Shown here: in pieces, positions 10,931 to 21,314 of the stretch
Position numbering within the stretch: the stretch's first letter is position 1
How the letters are laid out: each line of letters starts with the position of its first letter
Origin: Haliclystus octoradiatus
Lineage: Eukaryota; Cnidaria; Staurozoa; Stauromedusae; Haliclystidae
Reading direction: 5' to 3'
Assembly (NCBI GenBank): GCA_916610825.1
Contig: OU744451.1
Location: 8,251,441-8,315,440, forward strand
Length of the DNA stretch: 64,000 nucleotides
Program-made: the position numbers and the translations under genes
The notes under the pieces: generated by a model
What the model saw: only the letters and a program-made list of their open reading frames with translations
Database searches by the model: none
What the model was told of the DNA's origin: nothing

Positions 10931-11330
10931 GCCAGTGTTTTCTTACTTCATATTGGTTAATCGAACACTGACAAATAGCACGCGCCTCGGCCTGTTAATT
11001 CCCAGTGTCGTGCGATATCGAGTTTGATAATAAAGATTTACTACAGTAACAGAAGCAGAGCTATCAACTTTATTAGATACAAAAGATGCAAAAAATACAA
11101 GGAGGACAACGGAAGTCAGAGAATTCTCCATCTTGTTGAATCGACTACGGTAAAAGTAAAATATGAGCACATGTTTAAACAAATTATTGAATGAATTCGT
11201 AATTATTTTCAAGACTTAAGACCATAAAGGGGCTGTTCTTGAATAATTTATAGGATTGATCAAGGTATGGATTAATAATAAATAATCATCAAACTCGATT
11301 TCGCATGACATTGAGAATTATTATTAACAT
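10931..11330. repeat. Diverged copy of the TGGCAAGTT/TCGAACAC MITE family
   Basis: The segment TTCTTACTTCATATTGG-TTAATCGAACACTG, the CACGCGCCTCGGCCTG block and CAGTGTCGTGCGATATCGAG recur in the elements at 11355-11617 and 45912-46395. An inverted counterpart of the CAGTGTCGTGCGA block appears at 11288-11325. Ends are too decayed to fix. Confidence 0.5.
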
Positions 11331-11354
11331 TATTTATAACAGGAAGCATTCTCG

Positions 11355-11617
11355 AACTATTTGTTTCTTCCTTGCTTTCTTGCTTATGGGTTAATCGAAC
11401 ACCGGATGAAGCGGATAGCACGCACCTCGGCCTGATAAATTCTCATTGTCGTGCAAAATCGGGTTTTATAATTGTTTTATTAACAATCGATACTTTTATG
11501 AAGTCTCGAGCTTCTACAGTATTGTCTCGGATTATTATGTCACGTACGAAGACGCTAGGTATTGTCAGTGTTCGATTACCCAATAGGAAGCAAGAAAACG
11601 TTCGAAACAACTTGCCA
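11355..11617. mobile_element. MITE, TGGCAAGTT family
   Basis: Imperfect terminal inverted repeats of about 45 bp: the left arm (11361-11405) carries TTGTTTC, CTTTCTTGC and TTAATCGAACAC; the right arm (11564-11617) carries their complements and ends at TGGC in reverse. Same family as 45912-46395, which retains TTAA flanks. There is no coding capacity. Confidence 0.6.
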
Positions 11618-12316
11618 TTGTTGAATTAAAGTGAGAAAAATCTTTGAAACCATAATTTGATAATTGATGAATTCGAGTCTGAAAATTACAATGGCGTAAT
11701 TTTTATTTCGATCTGGGATTTCTTTATTAGTGTAAACTGCCATATAAGGGGGTATTACAGGCCAAATCCTGCTGAGGAGAAACAAGGGTCTGGATCTAGC
11801 ATTATGACAAAAATGTAAGATCACGTTTTTACTTTTTAAGAAGAGTTTGATAGACTTTTTCAACCGATATCGTTTTCAATCTCACCTAGCTCGGTATGCC
11901 GTCAAGATATGTAACCTTTTTAAAGAGTGTGACAGAGATTTTAACGTGTCGCTTCATCAAGCGCTTTTCCAATTTTAAATGAATATTTATGGATATGAAA
12001 TTATTCTTTGAATATCTTCCACGATTTCTCATATCTTCGATGGCGGTCGTAGTAGGAAAGTGACAAGCGGCGCGATTTATGCTTGACATACTAATCTTCA
12101 GATTTAATGTTTGTATCCGTTGACGATATGTTACTTATTTCCGTACGAGTTTTCTATGTCCTTCTAAACAATTTTTGTAATAATAGCCGGTTACATTTAT
12201 AGCTAATAAGGTTTTACCGTGTGAATCAAAGTGCATATGACACAAAAAAAATGTTTTTCCGGAATCGAGTAGCCCATGTAAAATAAATAGAAATGGCGAC
12301 AATAATTTTTCGATTT
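11618..12316. other. Intergenic DNA with fragment of the AGTGGGAATA element family
   Basis: The stretch at about 11690-11820 (CAATGGCGTAATTTTTATTTCG ... GGATCTAGC.TTATGAC) matches the terminal repeat of the element at 48725-50778, without its outer end, and is most similar to the inverted piece at 18590-18770. The remainder has no recognised feature. Confidence 0.5.
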
Positions 12317-12598
12317 GGACTCTTATAAGCTGAGTTATTTAATGTTGAAAGTACCATATTTCAGAAATAGTTCTCCTTCGAAAGTCGGAATTCATGCCGA
12401 AATGACAAGAGGGCCCACTATGGAAAATAACAAAGTCTAGATTTCGAAATTCGTAACCTCTTTCTCGTCTAGACTTCGTTATTTTTCCATAGTGGGCTGT
12501 CTAGTCATTTCAACATGAGTTCAACATGACTTTCAAAGGAGCACTATTTTTGAAATATGGTACTTTCAACATTAAATAACTCGGCTTATAAAGCCCCG
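12317..12598. mobile_element. Foldback element with arms of about 125 bp
   Basis: The left arm from CTTATAAGCTGAGTTATT (from 12317) to CTAGA (about 12442) is mirrored by the right arm ending at CGGCTTATAAAGCCCC (12598). They share TTAAATAACTC, GTACCATATTT.A.AAATA, CTTTCGAAAG-like and CCACTATGGAAAA blocks. The centre is near 12455. There is no coding capacity and no clear target duplication; a hairpin repeat abuts the right end. Confidence 0.75.
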
Positions 12599-12912
12599 GC
12601 CAAATGAAGCCAACAATTTGTCAGCTTTTTCACAACATCGATGTTGTGAAAATGCTGACTTTATTTGGCCAACCCAGCCAGCATTTTGCTAGCATTTTCA
12701 CAACATTGAGCGATATTTTTACCAAATGCTGGCAAAATGTTGGCTTCATTTGGCGACCCCAGCCAACACATTCAACAAATTTTGGTGTTGGATTTTGTTG
12801 GCTGGCACTTTGAAGATGATCAAACAATTGGCCAAAATTCTATTGTTCTCTCCGATGTTGCAAAAATGCTGGCTTCATTTGGCCACTCCAGCCAGCATTT
12901 TCACAACATTTG
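12593..12912. repeat. Dispersed hairpin repeat, GGCCAAATGAAGCC family (copy 1)
   Basis: This begins GCCCCGGCCAAATGAAGCC and contains two inverted motifs, 12649-12687 and 12863-12901. In each, AAAATGCTGRCT is followed by about 15 bases including ATTTGGCC and then AGCCAGCATTTT, so each can fold into a 12-bp stem. The same sequence block recurs at 13372-13460, 36172-36425 and 40059-40312, and is split by element A at 16888 and 18255. Confidence 0.8.
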
Positions 12913-13371
12913 AATTTCGAAGAATAAAAAAAACGTCTCTACTATTGGTCAATGATTACGTAATGGTTTTAGTTGGTCACGTAATGACAACAGTTTGTCG
13001 CAAAAGTCCTGCCATGAAGATTTGATTTGTCATTTCATAGAGTCGAAAAATACAAATAATATAACTTGTCATTTGCTCTTTATTCGAAATTTTCGAGTGA
13101 TTTTAACATTTCTGCCGTGGAACACACAACTACAACATTCATACCCTTTAAAGTGACAAAGAAAGTACATACGATTTGATTATTATGTTATTTTATTATA
13201 TTGAAATGTAGTGAGGTTTAATTTAAAATTGCCCAAGAAGTAGAGCAAAGAAGGTCAACCAAATTACTTTAAGCAAAATGAAAGATATTATTGAAGGAGA
13301 GTAGTTTGAATAAATGTAAAGCTTGATCAAATGACGCCGAAGATGATTTCCCCTTTTAGAAATTTCTTTCC
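12913..13371. other. Intergenic DNA, nothing recognised
   Basis: No exon, element end or RNA gene seen. Confidence 0.4.
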
Positions 13372-13460
13372 GGCTCACAGATGTTGTGAAAATGCTGGCT
13401 TCATTTGGCCATCCCAGCCAGCATTTTGCCAGCATTTAGCCAGCACCGGCGATTGGTGTT
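13372..13460. repeat. Dispersed hairpin repeat, short copy
   Basis: The inverted motif AAAATGCTGGCT ... AGCCAGCATTTT at 13389-13427, preceded by ATGTTGTG and followed by further GCCAGCATTT units. Confidence 0.8.
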
Positions 13461-13552
13461 GTGTGAACTAACGAATATTACTGGGATTTCAGAGGACTGT
13501 AATGATGTGATGTTTTGATATCCGATAGTTCAGTAATGAACGACGTTTGATA

Positions 13553-13718
13553 TGTAACAACAATTTATATATATTTTTTCAATATTGCGTGCTCTGTCTT
13601 GCGCTGCAGAATAGATCTGAGGTTGTTCATTGCACAAATCACATGACATTGACAATAACATTTACAATTCGCTACAGTGGTATAAATTACATAAAATGAT
13701 ACAATTTCCGCCGGAACA
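13553..13718 (-). repeat. BEL/Pao 3' LTR
   Basis: Shares with 16719-16887 the order TTCAAT.TGCG-like start, GCGCTGCAGAA.AGATCTGAGG, ACAATTCGCTAC.GTGGTATAAATTAC and CCGGAACA. The minus-strand termini are TG and CA. Confidence 0.82.
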
Positions 13719-13800
13719 TTCTCCCCTCGTCGTTTTACAGGGTTGGGATGACGACAATTATAATTATTCAAGTTGTTAACTATTTTGAATCATTTTATAT

Positions 13801-14349
13801 TTAGTATGCAAAGTTTTTTGATAAGACGAACAAAGTCGCCTTGTTCGGTAGTGACAGTAGCTGCTCTCTTAGTACATCCTTTCCTGGATGTACTTTAGTA
13901 ACTTTTCCGATTCGCCATTGTCCTCTTGATGGGTCGGGGTCAACGACTAGAACTTCATCGTCAATTTTGATGTCACGCTGAATATTTCTCCATAATTTCG
14001 ATCGCTGGGTAAGAGATGGTAAAGAATACTGTTGCCAAATCTTCCAAACCTCGTATGTCAGATGTTGTACATGCTTGTAGCTGTTGCGGGGACAGATATT
14101 TTTGAAATCTGCTGGAAAGGGGTTCAACGTAGCACGCTGAATGTGGAAAGGCTTGGAGGTCAATAGTTTGTGGTCCATTGGGTCACTACTGACGCATGTA
14201 AGAAGCGTAATAGTCAAGAGTCTCGTCAACTCTGCCAGAAGATCTCTTAGCTCATCATCAAGCAAATGTCTAAACGGTAGATCTGCAACAGACGTGTTCA
14301 AGAAGGATGTCTTACTTGCTGCCAAGCGTCCAGGTGGCAGCTTGGACAT
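13801..14349 (-). pseudogene. BEL/Pao integrase C-terminal remnant
   Basis: A 182-codon frame ending 82 bp before the 3' LTR. Its second half has the BEL integrase tail: a Tyr.VWKIWQQYSLPSL stretch, SKLWRNIQRDIKIDDEVLVVD, RGQWRIGKV and HPGKDVL, which correspond to the family's WR..YLP.L..R.KW and GD.VLV.D...RG.WPLG.V blocks. The first part retains scattered integrase-linker sequence. The catalytic core and everything N-terminal of it are absent. Confidence 0.8.
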
Positions 14350-14433
14350 TAATCAAGTGGCAGAATTATTTCCATATATGTTAGTATTACTTAATTCAAT
14401 TTCATCTAATTCAAATTGTTTACATTCGCCATA

Positions 14434-15587
14434 AATTTCAACTGTATTGTTATTAACTAAAGAAGCATTTCCGATTTCCTCGGCTATTTGACAGCAATTA
14501 ATTTTTAACTTTTTACCACTATCCCCAATTTTACCACGTACTACCCATTCAAATTCCCTTAAGGTCGCATATGGTTCTCCTCTTCCACCGATTAAGGTTT
14601 CGAGGGGCCTTAATAGATCCGCGTGATGTTAACCAAAGAGAATGTCAATCTCACCTCCGGTTGCCTCTAATAGTAGGTCCTTCAGGTGAACCCATTCGTT
14701 TTTAACAACAGGCCACTCAACTGATCCAACATGATCACAAACCTTCAGAAGTGACCACCATCCAATTACTTGATGAGTCTCACTGCCTAGAGGGGTCTTA
14801 ATTTCAAAAGAAATTATGGAAGCTTTCTGAAATTTGGTATGTCCAGTAACATATGTGATTTTTGGTTTGGACGCCTTGCCAGACAATCCAAGCTTTTTAG
14901 CTAAGGTTTCTGTAATCAATGTTGAATCATTTCATTCATCAACAAGAAGAGTGGCATCAATGGACATGCCGTTGACACCTATTACTTCAACCTTTATCAC
15001 TCCTAGAGCAATACTACTAGTTGAGAGTGCGGTATTCATTGCAGTGGATGTTGGTTCTCTACTTACATCATGTAACAGAGGGTGATGATAATAATTTCTT
15101 GTTTCAAAGTAACATCCCCTTCTACTGGGGCAATTTCTCTGAATATGCGAGCTTCCCGCTTCTTTTAGGCAGGAAAAACACAACCCTTGTACCTTGAAAA
15201 TTTCCAACCGATCCCAGACACTTTTTGATTTGAAAGAATTGCAGTCGGGTGCCATGTGAAGCTCGCTACAGCTGTCGCAGCTGTCGGCTTTTCGTCAGAG
15301 ACACAGGTAGAGGTGGAATGTGATATCGCTTTTAGAAGGTTGGATTCGTTGTTTTCCTTGGGTATCTTCCTACCGACGGTACTGATGTGCCCGTTTTCTG
15401 AGTAAATCCCTGAATTAGGCTCAGGGTTTCCGTAGTGCATCTATCCGGGCAAACTTCCCGCCAAGCCATTTTAGAAAATAGAAGGAGTTTGTTTTCTAGT
15501 TTTAAAAGGATAGATTTGCACAGTGTCTCACCTGTACCTAGCTCTAGAGAGAGAACCCTGAAGTGGCTTACCGCATGGTCCGAAAAC
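14434..15587 (-). pseudogene. BEL/Pao Gag end, zinc knuckle and protease remnant
   Basis: Several overlapping minus-strand frames, broken by shifts, follow the Gag frame. They hold LPRC..F at the Gag-Pol boundary, a CFSCLKEAGSSHIQRNC-type knuckle (about 15130-15190), and the protease start (NGMSIDATLLVDE, where the family has a DDG/DSGS motif; near 14935-14980). A protease and linker part continues (ITETLAKKLGL to GEIDILFG, 14629-14919), then linker sequence down to 14434. At least two frameshifts and an in-frame stop separate these pieces. Confidence 0.75.
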
Positions 15588-16625
15588 CTACAACGAGGCA
15601 GGGTCATTTCCTTTTACCCGTTCTATGTTGTTCGAGGCTCTTTCATGTGCCCTTTTGATGGTTTCAGGATTGCCGTATTGGTCTCCGAGTAGCACTAAAT
15701 CATCTGTGTAGTCTGCTTCAGAACTACCTAGGCCTTTTATGACAATTTGGCATTCCTTACTGAGGCATTCATGCAGAAGAGACATTTTCTCTCCTATAGA
15801 TTTGTTAGTATTATGAACTAGGGCTAAAAAGCGTTCACTCCAAGAATACCAACTCAAAATCTTTTCATCAAAAAATGGTGGTTTTATTTTCACCAAAGAG
15901 CGTTTATCATTGTATTCAGCATTAAAGTCGATGTCAGAAATGACAAATCTATCTATCCAGTCATTGCTTTTCATGACTATATTGGGAGCTGAGATGTATA
16001 AAAAAATGTTTGCCTGTGAATCAAGAAAAACGAACCTTGCTAAGATTTTCCCTTGACTCATGCTAGACCCCTCACGTTCGTTGCTTATTCTTAAGGGTGA
16101 ACTTGGCAACGGCGCTGATGCGTTGCCGTTGGTAGTTTGATTTTCAGCCTCCCTTTGGTGTGGCAAGGGTTCTTGGTCTGCAACATTAGCTGACAAACCT
16201 GTGCTGTTAGACTGGGTTGGCAATTCTTGTCTGTGAGATATCACGGTTGATGCTTCATCTGATCTAATTTGTAAGTTTTCCATGATCTTACCGCAAATTA
16301 TTTGGACTTCTTTAAACATTTTTTGGATCTCTCCCTCTTCCGTGTCGAATTCTTCCTCGGAAAAATATTCAGCTAATTGCTCAACAATGTCCGCAATAAT
16401 TTGTTGTCTAATTTCGATGTCATCGAAGGTTTTGCCCAAAAATGTTTTATTTCCGCTATTGATAATCTGATTTTCGGCAGATTTGATTAATTGGGTCAAT
16501 CTACTCCTATGAGCTCTTCTCTTATTTCGAAGTGATTTTATACACTTGGAATCTTCATTTGCGGTACCGTCTGTTCTGTTTAACAAATTAACATCTTGAT
16601 CTGCCATCGAAAATGCACGATGCAA
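15588..16625 (-). pseudogene. BEL/Pao Gag polyprotein remnant
   Basis: A 345-codon minus-strand frame. The C-terminal 130 residues carry the conserved BEL Gag block: IKPPFFDEKILSWYSWSERF, ALVHN, EKMSLLHECL, IKGLG, YTDDLVLLGDQYGNPETI, R.H. The N-terminal part is a charged, probably coiled-coil region with EEEFDTEEGEIQ. Gag would form the particle and bind the RNA. The frame is open but then shifts into the following knuckle region, and the element lacks RT, so it is not functional. Confidence 0.85.
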
Positions 16626-16718
16626 TTAAGATCAAGTTACAAAAAGTAAAGGTTCAGAAATTTGTAACACGATATGATTCAAACGGAAAAACGATTCCTT
16701 GAAAGTTGAAATAGTATC

Positions 16719-16887
16719 TGTTTTAACAAGCTAAACAACAAACATATTTTCAATGCCGCATGCTTTGTGTGGCGCTGCAGAACAGATCTGAGGCTTTCAC
16801 TAAAAACAACCTATGACATTAACAAAAGCATTACAATTCGCTACGGTGGTATAAATTACGTAAAATGATACAATTTTCACCGGAACA
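16719..16887 (-). repeat. BEL/Pao 5' LTR
   Basis: Direct repeat of 13553-13718. Its outer end (CCGGAACA, 16880-16887) abuts a half copy of the hairpin repeat. The inner boundary is estimated from TG at 16719. Confidence 0.78.
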
Positions 16888-16914
16888 TTGTGAAAATGCT
16901 GGCTTCATTTGGCC
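16888..16914. repeat. Left half of a hairpin repeat split by element A
   Basis: TTGTGAAAATGCTGGCTTCATTTGGCC written in pieces: the stem arm AAAATGCTGGCT is at 16893-16904 and the 9-bp target site CATTTGGCC at 16906-16914. The other half is at 18255-18330. Confidence 0.85.
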
Positions 16915-18254
16915 TAGACCTGTGCCACATGCCCCTGTACTTCACTTCGCTGTGTATAGGGGAAATGTAAAAAATAAGGTCAACAAGTGATGCGCTCCTT
17001 TCAGAAAAATGAAATGACCAATCACGGCCAAGCATCTGTGACGACTCCTTCAAGAGAAAAATATTATTCAAACGTATTTTCAAAGCTCCAAGCAGAGTTG
17101 CAAGCAGAGCTGCAAGTAGAGCTACATTTTGCTCGTTTTGTGAGTGTTTCGTAGTAGTTTAAACCAAAGGTTTTGAGCTTCTGAGCTCAATCCTATTTTT
17201 ATTTAATATATCAATATGCTTCTATTGGGTATTTAATTCATTTTATTTGGAGATGTGCCTACTTAATAAAGTTTATAAACTACCGAATAATGTTATGCCG
17301 TTTAATACGCTGGCTTGGATGCAACTTGGATGTGTTTTCTCGTAGTTCAAACCAAGGTTTAAGGTTTTTAAACTTGATTTTATGTTTATGAAATATATCA
17401 ACATGCTTTTATTGCCTGTTACGATTGTTTTATCTGGAGATGTGCCTTATGAATGCACAATCGATTGATGTCTAACTGTAAGCCTAATCATGGCCTAACA
17501 CGTGCAACTTGAAAGAAAACACTGACTGCCCTAAGAAATAATAATTTGCTCATATTGAAACACTCATCGCAGCAATTGTGAAGATCGACAGACGAATTTA
17601 AACTTTGATTACTTGTATGAGTTGAAAACAGCTGGTAAACTGGCATTAAACGGTAAATTATCAGCATGCAAGTATTGCAATTTTCCGTGAATATGGCTGA
17701 CACACTTTTCATTCTAGCGGCATAACATTTGACTTCATTACGGATATTTTTATCATTAGTTGATAGAATGGATTACACAGATAATACTTTTCTATGATAT
17801 GAATGATTTGAATACATCTACTTTACTCTATTGTTAATGTTAGTAATGTGAATGTCAGTAATATTTCTTTTGTGTGGTAACAACACTAATATACTAGCTC
17901 GGCTCAACGTTGTTTTTTCTTTAATACTTTGTAGAAGTTGTTCTTCATTCCGCTTCTGAATTCATATCTACAATATTAATTCACTTCGATCAAAATGTCT
18001 AGGATTTGCAAAGCTACAAAATTACGTTTTGTTTTAAAATTTGAAATTGATGTTATCGATAAATGTCCTCCCGTCTTGACAGATGTTGTTTTCGTTTACT
18101 GTTGGCCCGATTATACTTGACAGCAGGCGCTTGTGGAGCGCATGCGTATTAGGGTAAGAATTTTCTCAGCGCATCACTTTTTGACCTTATTTTTTACAAG
18201 GCCCAGATGAGCGCAGATACGCAGCGGAATAGTGGGCCTTGTGGAGCTGGGCTA
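16915..18254. mobile_element. Non-autonomous TIR element A (1,340 bp, 9-bp TSD)
   Basis: Bounded by TAGACCTGTGCCACATG on the left and the complement of TAGCCCAGCTCCACAAG on the right, imperfect inverted ends of about 17 bp. It is flanked by a direct repeat CATTTGGCC (16906-16914 and 18255-18263). Inside each end a second shared block (TGTAAAAAATAAGGTCAA.AAGTGATGCGC) faces inward. A subterminal stem CAAGGCCCA...TGGGCCTTG is visible at the right end. Open frames inside are short and show no transposase. An inverted sister (element B) lies at 42858-44249. A 9-bp duplication would suit MULE or Merlin-type enzymes; hAT (8 bp) is less likely. Confidence 0.85.
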
Positions 18255-18330
18255 CATTTGGCCACCCCAGCCAGCATTTTAACAGCAAATTTACAACATG
18301 GATCGCGATGCTGCCAAAATTTTGGGTTCT
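18255..18330. repeat. Right half of the hairpin repeat split by element A
   Basis: Starts with the target duplication CATTTGGCC and contains the arm AGCCAGCATTTT (18269-18280). Joined to 16888-16914 it rebuilds a normal repeat copy. Confidence 0.82.
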
Positions 18331-19249
18331 AGATTATTTTCCTGATAGGAACATAGGAATTATCAAACTATGTTTAAGTTTTTTAATCATTCCGGGCTCA
18401 TTTCCCAAATCAATTCGCGTGTTATTTGACTGTTCACTGTTGCAATAGTATTAATTCAATTATATAGCTATACAGTGGATCAAAAGTTATTAGGTGCTCA
18501 AAAACTAAATCAAATTAAACATGGTATCGGTTTACAATTTTCTACGTTTCTCTAATAAAAAAATTGAACTCGTTATTACTTTTACGTCATAAAGACTAGA
18601 TCCAATCCCTTTTTCTTTTCAGTGATATTTTGCCTATAATACCCATTCAATGACAGTTTACACCGACAAGGAAATTCCAGATCGAAATAAGAGTTACGCC
18701 ATTGTTATTTTCAGACTCGAATACATCATATGTCAAATTATAATTTCAAATGTTATTCCAAATTTAAAAGGGGTATTATTGATCGGCGATAATTGTTTTT
18801 AAAAACCTCATTTTCAAACACCAGTTGTGACATCACTAACTCGGTTTCGAGTTTTCATAGCGATGAAATCTGTTAACTGGAATATATCACGAGAAGTGTT
18901 TCGATGGCAGTAAAACTATAAAGACGTGTTTTGTGATTTGCTAAGACCGTTCACCCAAGATGTAATATGGAATAAAGCATTTTGTTGAAAGAAAGCATAA
19001 TGTAGATAATTGTGCACATTGTGATACTGTTCTTTTGTTTGGTTTGTTTGTTTGTTTACTGTTCTTTTGTTTTGTTTCCTTCGTTTGTTTGTTGAAAAAG
19101 TTAAACTTTTTAACAACTATCTTTGCCAGCGTATTTACACAAAATGATGGGTACAATCCGGATTTTCGGCCACATATCGAGAGTACTACATCTCTATCAT
19201 TTATAAATTTTTCTCAAAAAGAAATTCAATTATCTTTAACCAAATGAAG
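18331..19249. other. Intergenic DNA with fragment of the AGTGGGAATA element family
   Basis: About 18590-18770 is an inverted, diverged relative of 11640-11830 and of the terminal repeat of 48725-50778 (GTCATAAAGACTAGATCCAA, CCAGATCGAAATAAG, TTACGCCATTGTTA). A TTTG/TTTGT-rich run is at 19033-19095. No exon seen. Confidence 0.5.
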
Positions 19250-19795
19250 AAGTACTTCCTAAAACACAAAATTATTACAAAAGAACAACATGGGTTTTAG
19301 AATGTCGTTCAACTTGCACGCAGCTATTATCTACACTGAATTTATGGTCACAAGCAATCAATAGAAAATTACTCACTGATACAGTCTATCTGGATTTTAG
19401 TAAAGCTTTTGATACTGTGGCACATCGAAAACTAATTACCAAGTTAGAAGCATATGGAATAAACTTTGAACTGTTACAGTGGATATCCTTTTCCCTACAT
19501 GGCCGAACCCAATCTGTTTGCATGAAAACGTTTTTTCTAAAATTTTATCCGTTGACAGTGGCGTACCCCAAGGTGACTGCCATATAAAACTATTTGCGGA
19601 TGACGCTAAAATCTTTACTTCAAGGAACGATTCAAATTGTAACTTACAGGAAACATTAAACAAATTTGCTGATACTTGGGCTCAGAAATGGCAGTTAAGG
19701 CTAGCTTTTGATAAATGTTGTGTGTTCTCTTCTGGTAACACAAATATTAGTCACCAATCACCTTTCGAAGACAAAGAGTTGTGCTCAGTTAGGAT
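19250..19795 (+). pseudogene. LINE reverse transcriptase, 5' part (split)
   Basis: A plus-strand non-LTR RT remnant of the CR1/Jockey type. In shifting frames it reads KYFLKHKIITKEQHGF, TQLLSTLNLWSQAIN, TVYLDFSKAFDTVAHRKL, SGVPQGD and KLFADDAKIF, with FADD in place of YADD. About 30 residues that normally separate GVPQG from the FADD box are missing, and there is a stop after QHGF. The element continues at 22104, beyond a hAT insertion. Confidence 0.85.
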
Positions 19796-19970
19796 CTAGT
19801 TGTCAGTGGCGGATCCAGGGGGGCGCGACAGGGGCAAGCGCACCCGTCAGATTTTTAAACTGTTTGATGGCGTCGCGGCTGTTGTTTTGCTTTCATTCTT
19901 TACAAAAACAATAACTGAGAAAACTACTTGTAAATGAAATTTCATCCTAAGTACGTCATATTTTTTCGTA

Positions 19971-20338
19971 AGTAAGTAATGTGGACGATGTCGCCCTACC
20001 GAAGGCACCCGTACCACTCCTCTATTTCTAGAAGAGTGGCTCTTTTCGCTAAGAGCAATGATGTTAAACGCTCTTGGTTGACCTCAGCCGTGACACTGCA
20101 GATCAATTTCAACAGACTTCATGGCAGATAGGCCTTGATTGTCAATGCGCAACGATGCGCCGCAGCTACTCACAATGCAATTCCTTCTGAACCATTCCAT
20201 CCGCCATCCTTAAATGGTACTCATTTGATGTTTCAGATAAAATCAAGGCTGAGTTGACCTGAGGGGGATTTGAACCACAGTCGATGAGATATGATACGAT
20301 CTGAAGTTCGGTTGCTCTGCCAACTGAGCTAATCACCC
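19971..20338 (-). mobile_element. Complete tRNA-derived SINE with 14-bp TSD
   Basis: Minus-strand SINE. The head has box A TAGCTCAGTTGG and box B GGTTCAAATCC, both matching the polymerase III consensus. The body is shared with 2289-2660 and 6134-6500, and the tail ends in a short TTAC repeat. The exact duplication CATATTTTTTCGTA lies on both sides (19957-19970 and 20339-20352), the mark of LINE-driven insertion. The parental tRNA cannot be fixed because the anticodon stem is degraded. Confidence 0.92.
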
Positions 20339-20592
20339 CATATTTTTTCGTAGCAGATTGGAAGTAGCAGTACGATTGTTATAATAATCGTATGATTGGA
20401 CACTAGACTAGAAGGAAGTCAACCTAATTTGACCAATCAACGACACTGATTTCGCTACCGCGGAAGTAGAGCATTCAATAGATTGCTTTGATTTCGCTCC
20501 CCTCAGATGACGTAGCCTTCAAAGAATTTAGCTATGAACCAATGATAATGCTCTATTTCACATTCCTGACATAGTTCGCCCCCCTCGGCACC

Positions 20593-21314
20593 GCGCATGG
20601 AATATTCCCACCCAGCGACCAGCATTCCACGGCGCGACCAGTATTCCATCAGTCTCGTTCCTTGGAACTCATGCCTCGTTCTAACGGAAAAGCAATGCAA
20701 TTGATAAGGCCTGCCATCGACATTATTATTTCGTTATCTTATCTTATCGGTATCGGTTATTTATCAAATTATCACTGGTTTGAATTATTTAGCCTTCTAA
20801 CTCGTTCTATTACTTATTAGGTACGTGAAGTTTACCCGATGTTTCTAATCTTTCTATGGTATTGTAATCTTAATTTAGTTGAAGAATAAGTCCATGTTTT
20901 TGTTTTTATTTCTAGTTTATCTAGTCCATATAAGTATTGTATTATAGCTGTTAACAATGGAAGTTAATTTATTTGACAAAGAATGCCTAGGATTTAATTC
21001 AGAGGATCTGAGTTCTGCTATCAACTTTGTTGAGACCAAAACCTCAAGAGATCAATCTTAGTTATGTGAACAAATCAAGGTCGCAGAAGATGACACAATC
21101 AGTAGTATTGATACAGCTTGAGATCGAAGGAATCGAAACACAATATTTATATTAACGTTGTGACATCAAATAGATTGAATATTATTTGTCATTCAAGTCT
21201 GTTTCGCGGGTCTTTTCCATTGCAAGAACGAGGCATGAGTTCCATAGAACGAGACTGATGGAATGCTGGTCGCGCCGTGGAATCCTGATCGCTGGGTGCG
21301 AATATTCCATGCGC
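20593..21314. mobile_element. Non-autonomous TIR element (722 bp, 9-bp TSD)
   Basis: The inverted arms are about 105 bp: GCGCATGGAATATTC, CCCAGCGA.CAG.ATTCCACGGCGCGACCAG, CATCAGTCTCGTTC and AACTCATGCCTCGTTCT appear inverted at the right end. It is flanked by CTCGGCACC (20584-20592 and 21315-21323). A small frame starting MEVNLFDKECLGF at about 20957 ends after 34 codons; it is not convincing as a gene. Confidence 0.82.

Larger units (their letters stand above)
13553..16887 (-). mobile_element. BEL/Pao LTR retrotransposon, internally deleted
   Basis: A minus-strand element bounded by two similar LTRs (13553-13718 and about 16719-16887). A polypurine tract (GAGGGGAGAA on the minus strand, 13719-13728) lies directly before the 3' LTR, which begins TGTTCCGG and ends in CA. 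Between the LTRs are a BEL-type Gag, a CCHC knuckle, the start of an aspartic protease and then the C-terminus of a BEL integrase. RT, RNase H and the integrase core are missing. The frames are also broken by shifts, so the copy is dead. I found no matching target duplication. Confidence 0.88.

Noticed and set aside
11045..11131. Minus-strand signal-peptide-like frame (MENSLTSVVLLVFFASF) as a first exon
   Set aside because: Its only possible donor is weak and phase 0, incompatible with the phase-1 exons, and it lies inside a MITE-family repeat.
13548..16892. Target duplication for the BEL/Pao element
   Set aside because: The five bases before the left LTR (TGATA) and after the right LTR (TTGTG) do not match, so no duplication is claimed.
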